64,000 bases of DNA, from assembly GCF_905147045.1 (NCBI RefSeq), contig NC_065899.1, forward strand, positions 4,228,501 to 4,292,500, read 5' to 3'. Both the position numbers and the translations under genes were made by a program. The DNA comes from Nymphalis io. Taxonomy: Eukaryota > Arthropoda > Insecta > Lepidoptera > Nymphalidae. Shown here piece by piece: positions 52,301 through 57,643 of this stretch (the stretch's first letter is position 1; every line of letters begins with the position of its first letter). Below the pieces are notes generated by a model, which saw only the letters and a program-made list of their open reading frames with translations, was not told the DNA's origin and made no database searches.

Positions 52301-54388
52301 TTCAATGTTTTCCCTCGATCTTCTAATCTACACCAATATAGTGCTTTTGTTGTTAATGTTAATTGATATAGGTAGGTTTAAATTTCTTAACAAAGTACAT
52401 ACTAGTAAATTCTATTAGTCAACAACTCCGCAAATGAGTTACTGATTTCAAAACTCACAAAAAAATTTGCAAAAGATTAATTAAAATCTTAAACTTACTA
52501 GGCTGTATAATGTTATGAATTCATGAAATTCCTAGAAAGTATAACCATTAAAATCACATTTTCGCGCTCCTAATAAAAAGTTTAGCAATAAGCGCCATCT
52601 GTTGAAATATAAGTATATTGTTTCCTAATATACTCAAAGGCCGAATGATTTTAGAATATTCCTGTAGATGGCAGTGACAAATAATAGTAGTTCTTATTAT
52701 TTTACATAGTAATTTAAGAAGACTAGATGGCACTTACTAATTTCAAATTACATTTCTTTTTAAAATACTTCTTAAACATTTCACATACTAATAATTACAA
52801 AACCAACTTATCCAAAAGCTATTTAGATATAAACACAGACTCTGAAAGTAACTTCTTGGTATTAAATATTCAACTATTATTGTATATAGGGGTTTAGTAA
52901 AGTGTACATGCAAGTACACATAACTATTAGAATTTGTTTAAAGTAAATAATTTAACTTCATATTTTGTCAATTTAAAAGAAATTAATGAAAATAATATTT
53001 TATAATGATTTAGTTATCTATACATATAAATAAAATTTAAGTCTGTCTGTTATTGCAAAAAAACTGCCTCTTTTAAAGTTAATATAGCTATTTGCGATAT
53101 AAATTCATTTTTTTAAATTTTTGTCTGTCTCTCTGTCTGTTTGTCTAAGCTAATTTTTGAAATGGCTAAAAATCACAAATTGAAATAACTGAATTATTAT
53201 AAGAAGTATTTCATGGTTCCCCTCTGTCTTTTATTATCAAAATCGGTTGAGTCTATCAAAATCTACAAAATCATACATATTTTTTTGTTATCTATACAAA
53301 TATAATGAAACTTTATTAAAGCTATTTAATTTTAATAACATAATAATTACATTTTCCGACTTATTCATCAACGCTAAGATGGTTAGAAATTTTGACACTT
53401 GATACATTTTATGATGTAAACACAGAGTAAGGATTTCTGGAAATTCCACACCTAAAAGGACGAATGAATGTATAGAAGCCCGTCTATTTCAAAGGCATGA
53501 AATTTCATATACAAGCTTCTGGATAGACATAAATAAATATGTATTTTAGCATTTTTGAAAATCTACCCTCTAAAGAGTACAAAGTAAGAAATATTACCAT
53601 TCAGTACATTGTTAATGCACCACCAAATGTGACAATGTAGATTGATAGATGTTGATGAACAATACTAAGTTTTGCTGTTTAAAGGTAAAATATCTACTCA
53701 GAATGGCTTGCACAAAGCCCTACCACCATTTACAAAGAGGTGCTTCAATTATTAATTTTAAATATTTAATCCGAGTATGATAGAATAAAAAATATATATT
53801 GGTATGCTTGCTCAGTGTAGATAGATGACCAGGGTATTTAAGCAACAGAATCATAGATCGGAAGACTTGTATACAATATTATTTTCTTCATGCCATTTTA
53901 GTCACTATAAAATATATTAAGTGAAACTACAGGGATTCACAGTATGCTCATTGATGATTATTAAAAGAACAATTATCAATCTAAAAATTAAAATAATATA
54001 CTCTTTTATAACCAGAATGATATTTCATGTTTCTTTCTTTCTAAATTTTGATTTCCAAACAATCATTTATCCTTTACTTATACTTAGTGCGTGGTGCCGC
54101 AAACAACAGCTAGAATTATAATTTGTAATGTATCATGTCAGTCAATATGTAATAACATAAACAGTATCACTTGGCAAAGTTAACTAATTTAAATCATAAT
54201 TATTAACACTTACCTTATGTAAGGGTACTTTAAAGCATATAATCCTTGTTCCATTAATTACATTTCCAAGGGCTTTGTATGGTATCCATCTAAAAATAAA
54301 ATAAATTAAATCCAACAAGTTATTTATTTATATCATGTATGTATTATTTTACAATATATACGTACCTGTCGGGGATATTTCCCGACAT
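13161..54388 (-). CDS. DUSP11: DUSP11/PIR1-like RNA 5'-phosphatase (8 exons)
   Basis: This dual-specificity-type phosphatase removes 5' phosphates from triphosphate RNA ends and acts mainly in the nucleus (known for the family). The eight coding exons join to 624 nt, i.e. 207 aa plus stop, with every junction in phase and every intron GT-AG. Family landmarks are present in order: WIPYKALGN..INGTRI..FKVPL (residues 9-32), KLGAVIDLTNTVKYYDP (60-74), the P-loop signature HCTHGLNRTGYM at 122-133 (HCX5R; nucleophile Cys123, Arg129), and a conserved helix ending ARGYQIERANFI (156-167). A basic Lys-rich tail closes the protein. It is shorter than the human protein, which has long C-terminal extensions. 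The start ATG at 54388 gives MSGNIPDRW, matching the family's IPDRW start. Introns are 76 bp, 25.1 kb, 476 bp, 2.9 kb, 6.9 kb, 5.2 kb and 72 bp. mRNA-capping enzyme is less likely because there is no sign of a guanylyltransferase domain. Confidence 0.93.
13403..13510 (-). CDS. DUSP11: DUSP11 coding exon 7 (catalytic loop)
   Basis: This 108-nt exon completes Asp116 and encodes WLIGVHCTHGLNRTGYMVCR and the following helix to Lys151. It carries the HCX5R phosphatase signature (Cys123, Arg129). The THGLN wording inside the loop is characteristic of DUSP11 rather than of protein phosphatases. The acceptor is ATTTTCAG and the donor AAA|GTATAT (phase 1). Confidence 0.95.
15269..15308. repeat. Perfect 15-bp hairpin
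   Basis: TACTTTTAATTCCTA (15269-15283) pairs exactly with TAGGAATTAAAAGTA (15294-15308) around a 10-nt loop. Pairing extends a little further outward with a small bulge. The stem looks short for a standard microRNA precursor; it could be the remnant of a palindromic MITE. Confidence 0.6.
15888..16112 (+). CDS. Candidate small secreted protein ORF
   Basis: This 74-aa frame starts with MVVIIYIYFIAICHNFIS, which has the make-up of a signal peptide, and continues with about 55 residues that contain two Cys spaced seven apart (CLNKMDC). A TATTTAAAAG box at 15757-15766 lies about 36 bp before an Inr-like TCATTC (15791), and AATAAA signals follow soon after 16145. The second half faintly resembles a PAN-type pattern with lost cysteines. 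It lies inside DUSP11 intron 6 on the opposite strand. It may be a nested gene, one exon of something larger, or chance in AT-rich DNA. Confidence 0.22.
   Translation: MVVIIYIYFIAICHNFISFNVRYHVPNNTISATFVTVAPLAQSATLSTILCLNKMDCFKATIFLAPVLILKVLF
16458..16812 (+). mobile_element. Poly-A retroposon (family R) with 3x 27-bp 5' repeat
   Basis: This SINE-like retroposon begins with three exact tandem 27-bp units (16458-16484, 16485-16511, 16512-16538), each containing ctggtggtagggctttgtgc. It then has a unique body and ends in ...cctattctat followed by a 16-nt poly-A (16797-16812). Other copies lie at 30349, 53658, 56566 and 63720. It has no coding capacity and probably depends on a LINE. The body matches, from recall, a repeat that is very common in nymphalid butterflies. 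Confidence 0.75.
17915..17993 (-). mobile_element. tRNA-derived SINE head (family S), truncated
   Basis: On the minus strand, AGCGCTTTGGTTAGAACACG and CCGGTTCAAACCCAGGCAAG reproduce the A-box and B-box part of the SINE seen complete at 32998 and 63039. The rest of the element is missing or too diverged to see. Confidence 0.6.
18686..18726 (-). CDS. DUSP11: DUSP11 coding exon 6
   Basis: This 41-nt exon encodes FMDTVDEFLKIND (residues 103-115), the helix ahead of the catalytic loop, with one base on each side shared with neighbouring codons. The acceptor is GTTTACAG and the donor ATG|GTAAGA. Confidence 0.9.
22968..23170 (-). mobile_element. Degenerate SINE copy (family S)
   Basis: Reading on the minus strand, segments equivalent to gtgaaggaaaacat, cacatgtg and the terminal gcctgt of the family at 32998 can be followed. 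The region near the family's 'ggcctttagccc' has been replaced by a ggctggct microsatellite (about 22990-23007). Confidence 0.6.
24690..25370. promoter_or_regulatory. GC-rich patch in intron 5, possible enhancer or promoter
   Basis: Against an AT-rich background, this stretch is rich in CpG and includes cgcatgcgcag (NRF1/Ewg-like, about 25245), CCAAT at 25125 and several cgcg/gcgc clusters. No coding frame or repeat explains it. It could be an internal promoter or enhancer. No function can be assigned from sequence alone. Confidence 0.3.
25582..25661 (-). CDS. DUSP11: DUSP11 coding exon 5
   Basis: This 80-nt exon encodes ELKSKGVLYKKIITPGRQLP through VVN (residues 76-101) plus two bases of Val102. 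The acceptor is TTCTTTAG. The donor is TGT|GTAAGA; read-through would give an immediate stop, so the splice is required. The intron is phase 2. Confidence 0.9.
25745..26020 (-). mobile_element. Degenerate SINE copy (family S)
   Basis: The minus strand carries a tRNA-like head (from about 26015, with the equivalent of ccagtgg..agaagacgag and gcttgccc-like sequence in reverse), then gaaggaaat at about 25920 and a terminal segment matching 'cccagcagtgggat' at about 25760. An extra insertion and point changes blur the middle. Confidence 0.6.
26060..26318. mobile_element. Palindromic MITE-like composite
   Basis: An inverted repeat of about 50 bp (26060-26117 against 26207-26256; the left arm has an extra 8 bp) contains gaccaggtagtccttttatt and its complement. 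Overlaid on this is a direct repeat of about 60 bp (26130-26190 and 26257-26317, starting gaagcgactcatat), each unit holding a small gaacttc/gaagttc-type hairpin. The layout is arm, unit, inverted arm, unit. No target duplication was found. It is probably a foldback or MITE element with an internal duplication. Confidence 0.65.
28538..28625 (-). CDS. DUSP11: DUSP11 coding exon 4
   Basis: This 88-nt exon encodes WDINTLLKAIPKLGAVIDL and TNTVKYYDPA (residues 47-75), the 'IDLT.T..YY' block of DUSP11. The acceptor is TTTTCCAG. The donor GCG|GTACTT is weak, but it is the one that keeps frame with exon 5; the nearby GTATTT would not. Confidence 0.88.
28626..29101 (-). other. DUSP11 intron 3
   Basis: A 476-bp AT-rich intron. 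I see nothing in it beyond the splice sites. Confidence 0.85.
29102..29139 (-). CDS. DUSP11: DUSP11 coding exon 3
   Basis: This 38-nt exon encodes RVQRSSFITVKD plus two bases of Leu46. The acceptor is TTGTTTCAG and the donor TTT|GTAAGT. It links the FKVPL region to the following W..N..L helix, as in the family. It is easy to miss because it is so short. Confidence 0.88.
30349..30607 (-). mobile_element. Poly-A retroposon (family R) copy
   Basis: The plus strand reads from a T-run with tatagaatagg through gtaagtggtgaccaacgctc to gcacaaagccctaccacca. On the minus strand this is a retroposon ending in poly-A. It is about 259 bp long, has one 5' unit instead of the three seen at 16458, and shows no clear target duplication. 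Confidence 0.75.
30828..30970 (+). repeat. LINE-tail-like repeat fragment
   Basis: It begins tatacacgcggcttcgcccgc and soon loses similarity. It is a decayed partial copy of the repeat type at 7728-7910. Confidence 0.4.
31080..31170 (-). repeat. tRNA-derived SINE-like copy (family 2), partial
   Basis: The minus strand contains atagctcaacggcg..., then gatgtgaaagttgcaggttc followed by aattttgacc. This matches the piece at 520-690 and has the look of a tRNA head with a B box. Confidence 0.45.
32456..32550 (-). mobile_element. SINE head fragment (family S)
   Basis: In reverse it reads (a/g)ctagttgttagaacacg...gcaggttcaaatccgaacaa... and then a cacatgaaaa-like segment, equivalent to the tRNA-like head and start of body of the SINE at 32998. 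Diverged and truncated. Confidence 0.5.
32998..33305 (-). mobile_element. Complete tRNA-derived SINE (family S) with TSD
   Basis: A SINE of about 308 bp on the minus strand. The head GCCGAGATGGCCCAGTGG with GGGTTCAAACCCGGG is tRNA-like (A and B boxes for Pol III). The body has aaggaaaacatcgtgaggaa and ggcctttagctcagcagtgg, and it ends ...caggctgttac. It is flanked by an exact 11-bp target duplication, ATCTTCTACTT, at 32987-32997 and 33306-33316. The sequence resembles the SINEs reported from nymphalid butterflies (I believe the Metulj type; the name is from memory). It needs LINE machinery in trans. Confidence 0.88.
33317..38324. other. Intron 2 segment without genes
   Basis: No gene or clear repeat. 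GC-richer patches lie at about 34690-34860 (ggatcggatgtcgggggcat; tcgcgcctaattgcgaccac), 36120-36310 (cagcggccgcgcgaaccggc) and 37200-37340 (cgcgcaggcgccgcgcagcg). They stand out in an AT-rich setting and could be regulatory, but there is no direct evidence. Confidence 0.35.
38325..38365. repeat. 11-bp perfect hairpin
   Basis: CGGAGAAATTG (38325-38335) pairs exactly with CAATTTCTCCG (38355-38365) around a 19-nt AT-rich loop, within DUSP11 intron 2. Its function is unknown. Confidence 0.55.
38951..39242. mobile_element. hAT-type MITE with 8-bp TSD
   Basis: A 292-bp element has terminal inverted repeats CAGTGATTCTCAA at both ends. The flanking 8-bp target duplications are ccgtaaac (38943-38950) and ccgtatac (39243-39250), differing at one base. 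TIRs starting CAGTG and 8-bp duplications are diagnostic of the hAT superfamily. Near the left end an 18-bp unit, gccgcggcacttttgtgt, is repeated in tandem (38971-38988 and 38989-39006). It has no coding capacity. Confidence 0.88.
39251..53019. other. Intron 2 segment, AT-rich, few repeats
   Basis: No gene is supported. A LINE-tail-like repeat lies at about 40290-40500. GC-richer non-repeat patches lie at about 43850-44110, 46410-46560 and 47000-47120. A 13-bp string, cgttgattgagcg, at about 47083 also occurs at about 36255. A promoter-like segment (gagttcatttttcgcgcctt) lies near 45985. The direct pair cagagtacgatag occurs at about 51634 and 51715. Open frames in this interval have no domain or codon bias that I can recognise. 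Confidence 0.35.
40290..40500 (+). repeat. LINE/Helitron-tail-like repeat fragment
   Basis: The end of this stretch reads gttcgggagctacgatgcca, then cagacagacacacagataca and aacttataacatcccttttt, which matches by recall a very common lepidopteran repeat end ('cgggagctacggtgccacagacagacacac...aacttataacacccctcttttt'). Its class is not settled for me. Confidence 0.45.
53020..53290 (+). repeat. LINE-tail-like repeat fragment
   Basis: It starts tatctatacatataaataaa and has aagtctgtctgttattgcaa, gtctgtctctctgtctgttt and ttatcaaaatcggttgagtc. This order is typical of an abundant lepidopteran LINE-derived repeat. It is degenerate and of uncertain family. Confidence 0.45.
53658..53732 (-). mobile_element. 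Poly-A retroposon (family R), truncated
   Basis: The plus strand reads gaacaatactaagttttgct ... ggtaaaatatct ... ggcttgcacaaagccctaccacca, the outer end of family R with an internal deletion. On the minus strand this is the 5' part of the element only. Confidence 0.55.
54214..54289 (-). CDS. DUSP11: DUSP11 coding exon 2
   Basis: This 76-nt exon completes Arg8 and encodes residues 9-33, including GTRIICFKVPL, a hallmark of DUSP11 and capping-enzyme phosphatase domains. The acceptor is TTTTTAG and the donor AAG|GTAAGTG; the intron that follows is phase 0 and about 25 kb long. Confidence 0.93.
54366..54388 (-). CDS. DUSP11: DUSP11 coding exon 1
   Basis: This 23-nt coding segment encodes MSGNIPD plus two bases of Arg8. 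The donor is CAG|GTACG. The 76-nt intron to exon 2 is of minimal size. Family proteins begin with a short stretch ending IPDRW, which supports this tiny exon. Confidence 0.88.
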
Positions 54389-54600
54389 TTTTAGTTAATG
54401 GAGAGGATTATTATGTAAATATTTAGAGTTTTTATTCCTCTTTTAAATATTTAACGTCACCAGCTCAAATAACAATTAATAACCTCCAAATTAATGTCAA
54501 TTAAAATATTTCTTATTTGTTGTCATGTTGTCAGTGAATATTGTCAAATGTCTACTGTCAAAACAATATCTGTTCTAGCATAACGAAAACCGTAAAAACC
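54389..54600 (-). promoter_or_regulatory. DUSP11 upstream region with TGTCA cluster
   Basis: Five TGTCA pentamers (starting at 54495, 54521, 54529, 54542 and 54556 on the plus strand) fall within 66 bp, 107-172 bp upstream of the DUSP11 start codon. The cluster's position suggests a core or proximal promoter. TGTCA/TGACA is a TALE-homeodomain-type core motif, but which factor might bind is unknown. No TATA box was apparent. Confidence 0.35.
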
Positions 54601-56239
54601 ATCATACACAAATGCGTGCAATATATTTTTTTATGTAAGAATACAAATAATTGTAAGGGGGCAAACGAGCAGGAGACTTATCTGATCGAAAGTTACTACC
54701 ACCTTGTATATCCTATTGGTATATAATTTATATTAGTATTATTATTATTGTAATTATAAACTGTTTATTTCCCATATAAAGAATGAATAAATAGACAATT
54801 ATAATTATTATTTAAAAATTTAATTTTTAATACTCCGCCCTCATCTAACCTTGTAGATAAATAAACAAGCCCACAAACCATAGTTCACAATATTATGGAC
54901 TTTAGATAGTTCGATCTATGATGACGCGCCCCATTATTTTTATAAAACGCTTCACAACACTAAAAATTTGCACTGTAAGCTTCAAGAGCGTAAGCGCCAA
55001 TCAAAAAAAAAAAAACCAAATCAACAGCCAATCGTTGTCCACTGCTGAACATAGGCCTCTCCCAATGCGCCAATGCTATGTCTAAAATAGTTATGTGGGC
55101 ACATGCGCACTAAAGTTAAATCATTAATTTTATTTTATTTTAATAGCGATGGTCTTTATTCCATGAGAAATATTCAGTGAGCATAATACTCAATATACTA
55201 CATAAATATTATAATAATAAGTGTCATAATATTTGTGTCTAAATGTTTTTTTTTTTTTTAAATTAAGACCTTCGATTCGAATTGAAGTATAATTTAAAAA
55301 CCAACAGTAAACTGGATTTTTAGTACGATTGCGCTTATTGGATTAACTATATATTTACTATCTGATTTTATTATGCTCATATTTTATAATATATTTTATA
55401 ATCTTCGCCTACTCTTATAAATTTTAAGTCGCAGTGCCAAATATTACGAAATGAAAATGTATTTTAAGCATATTTTCTTCTCACAGGAAACAAAACGTAA
55501 ATACATATTTAAAAATAATCGACAATTACTACCCACCCAATTACTGTTTCTAGTACCATTAATACTAATAGCAGCGTTCATTGTGACAACCCTTTCATGT
55601 TTTTTTTTATTATCAGTAAATATTAATATTTTAAGAAATTACAACAAATAAAACATTTGTCAAGTTTGTCACTTGACACTTGGTGCGTCACAAACTTGAC
55701 ACTTGGTGCGTTCATTGTGTTTATTGTTCAATTTTTGCTTATTTTTATGTTAGAAAACGATTCCAGTGAAAAGACCGAAAAACAATCCTTATATCTTATC
55801 GAAGGAAATACAATGGTGCATTGTCGTATTATTTCATGTTAAAGTGATAGCAAGAAAAAAATTGGCGTGAGTTTTTACGCGTAAGTACGACGATTTTGTC
55901 CCTAAATATAGTTTCTCAGTGATGTTTATTTATGCTATAGCATGACGGAACCTTATATTGCATTGAAATCCTGAATATAATAGGATTTTCCAGTTTTTAT
56001 CATTCATAACCTATAATTATTTATCATGTAAGTGCTGCCAGCGTCAGCTAAAGAAAATGTCCAGATTTTCAATAAAAAATATCGAATCGTAGACAATGCA
56101 AACAAATAAATATGGAGTCCAATCATAACACTTTTCGGAGGTAGGCGCAACAAAGTAAACACATTATAATCAGTTCTCGTTTTTAAATAATATTTAATAT
56201 TTGTTTCAACAAGTGTAATAATAAATAAAATGAACCTGT
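54601..56239. other. Intergenic DNA upstream of DUSP11
   Basis: No gene is supported. A short SINE-like scrap at about 55020-55075 contains gtccactgctgaacataggc. A T-run lies at about 55247. A small inverted and direct repeat cluster lies at 55658-55711. Open frames at 55451-55651 and 55657-55842 have no recognisable domain. Confidence 0.4.
55658..55711. repeat. Overlapping inverted and direct repeat
   Basis: TGTCAAGTTTGT (55658-55669) is exactly complementary to ACAAACTTGACA (55690-55701). The 18-bp unit acttgacacttggtgcgt occurs at 55671-55688 and again at 55694-55711. The block is rich in TGTCA/TGACA. Confidence 0.6.
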
Positions 56240-56353
56240 GAGTTTAGTTATCCACCGGCTTCAACATTAAATAATTGTTTGAACCCTATTCTAAATTACT
56301 TATTTAAAAATTTGCCACATCACTGCCTACCACTCACTTTTGCAAACACTACA

Positions 56354-57408
56354 ATGGATCAGCTTCAAAAATCGATTGAACAGCTAGCGGCCACGTTCAC
56401 AGCTCAAATGAACGAGTTCCAGAGGGAAGTTCGGTCGTCCATTCCTGCACCCAGCCCGACGTCTAATATACATGCGCAATTTAGTGCATTTCGAGCTTTT
56501 GTGATGACGGCGCTGGAGAACTTGCAGGTGCAGCTTCAAATTCTCTCCAGACAGCAGGAGGACATTTTTTTTTTATAGAATAGGAAGGAGGACGAGCATA
56601 TGGCCCACCTGATGGTTAGTGGTCACCAAACGCCCTTAGACATTGGCATTGTAAGAAATGTCAACCATCGCTTACATAGCCAATGCGCCACCAACCTTGG
56701 GAACTAAGATTTTATGTCCCTTGTGCCTGTAATTACACTGGCTCACTCACCCTTCAAACCGGAACACAACAATATCAAGTATTGCTGTTTTGCAGTAGAA
56801 TACCAGACGAGCTTGCACAAAGCTCTACCACCACATGGAGGTCCGATCCAGGAGGAATATGTTGCTTGTTCATGGTGTGCCCCAAGCCCACAATGAAGAT
56901 CCAGCGGAGATTGTGTGCAAGGTGTTAAATGAGCGGCTATCCTTGGCAGAAATCACAGTAAGCAATATTAAGAGGTGCCATCGCTTGGGTTGTACAAATA
57001 ATAGGAATAAGCATCGTGCTATCTTGATAAAATTCTGTGATCAGGGGCTCCGCAATAAGATATGGTACGGCAAATCTAAATTAAAGGGCAGCGGTATCAC
57101 ATTGTCCGAATTTCTGATAAAGGGCCGACACGAAGCGTTTGTTGCGGTGCGCAAACGATTTGGGGAGCTGGACGAGGGATGGCTGTGTTGTTGTGGTCGG
57201 CCCTGACGGCAAGCACCATTGGGTCGTCTCTGTGGCCGAGGTTGACGCTATTCCGGAGGCGGCTGGCAGCGTCACCAGTGCAGGCCACGTTGTGACAGCG
57301 GCGCCGGCAACCTTGATGCAGGTGGGAGCAGGGAAGCAGACCTCAGTGGCTTCGATTACCCCGAAACCAAATGTTAATGTTAGGCCCAGAAAGCCCTATA
57401 AAAAATAG
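56354..57408 (+). pseudogene. LINE ORF1, interrupted and frameshifted
   Basis: The frame starts MDQLQKSIEQLAATF at 56354, a helical, likely coiled-coil N-terminus. It is broken at 56566-56832 by an inserted retroposon and resumes in the same frame with RRNMLLVHGVPQ, the start of an RNA-binding-type ORF1 domain, continuing through RCHRLG and GITLSEFL. A one-base shift at about 57165-57180 moves the C-terminal part (GCVVVVGPDGKHH) to another frame, which ends at 57408. An upstream non-ATG extension to 56279 is not supported. The protein would bind its own RNA in the LINE RNP. Confidence 0.75.
56566..56832 (-). mobile_element. Family R retroposon inserted in LINE ORF1
   Basis: This 267-bp copy starts with a T-run and atagaataggaaggaggacg on the plus strand and ends gcacaaagctctaccacc. 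It is thus antisense to the LINE, with poly-A on the minus strand. It is flanked by a short direct repeat, acat (56562-56565 and 56833-56836). Taking out the insert and one acat would leave the ORF1 frame unbroken at this point, so the insertion is secondary to the LINE. Confidence 0.82.
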
Positions 57409-57643
57409 TTCTATTTAACTCATCTGTGTAATCTTTGTTTATTATCTTGTATTGATTAACTTGTTAGTTATAAGCGTTTTAAATAGCATTTAAATTTTCG
57501 ATTTTCATTATTTTTTTTAAAAAAGCAACTCTTTGACTATATTACTTTGATTTATGTTTGATTACACTGCAATGGAAGTTTTTATTATTTATTAATTATT
57601 TTTATTAATTTTTAATTTATATTATTTATTTTTAATTATTATA

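Larger units (their letters stand above)
29140..54213 (-). other. DUSP11 intron 2 (25 kb)
   Basis: This very long intron holds retroposons at 30349 and 53658, SINE pieces at 31080, 32456 and 32998, LINE-tail scraps at 30828, 40290 and 53020, a hAT MITE at 38951, a hairpin at 38325 and several GC-richer non-repeat patches (about 34690-34860, 36120-36310, 37200-37340, 43850-44110, 46410-46560, 47000-47120). No nested protein gene could be supported on either strand. Confidence 0.8.

Noticed and set aside
56279..56353. N-terminal extension of LINE ORF1
   Set aside because: The frame is open but begins with TTG and the residues look non-conserved. The ATG at 56354 (MDQLQK) is the likely start.
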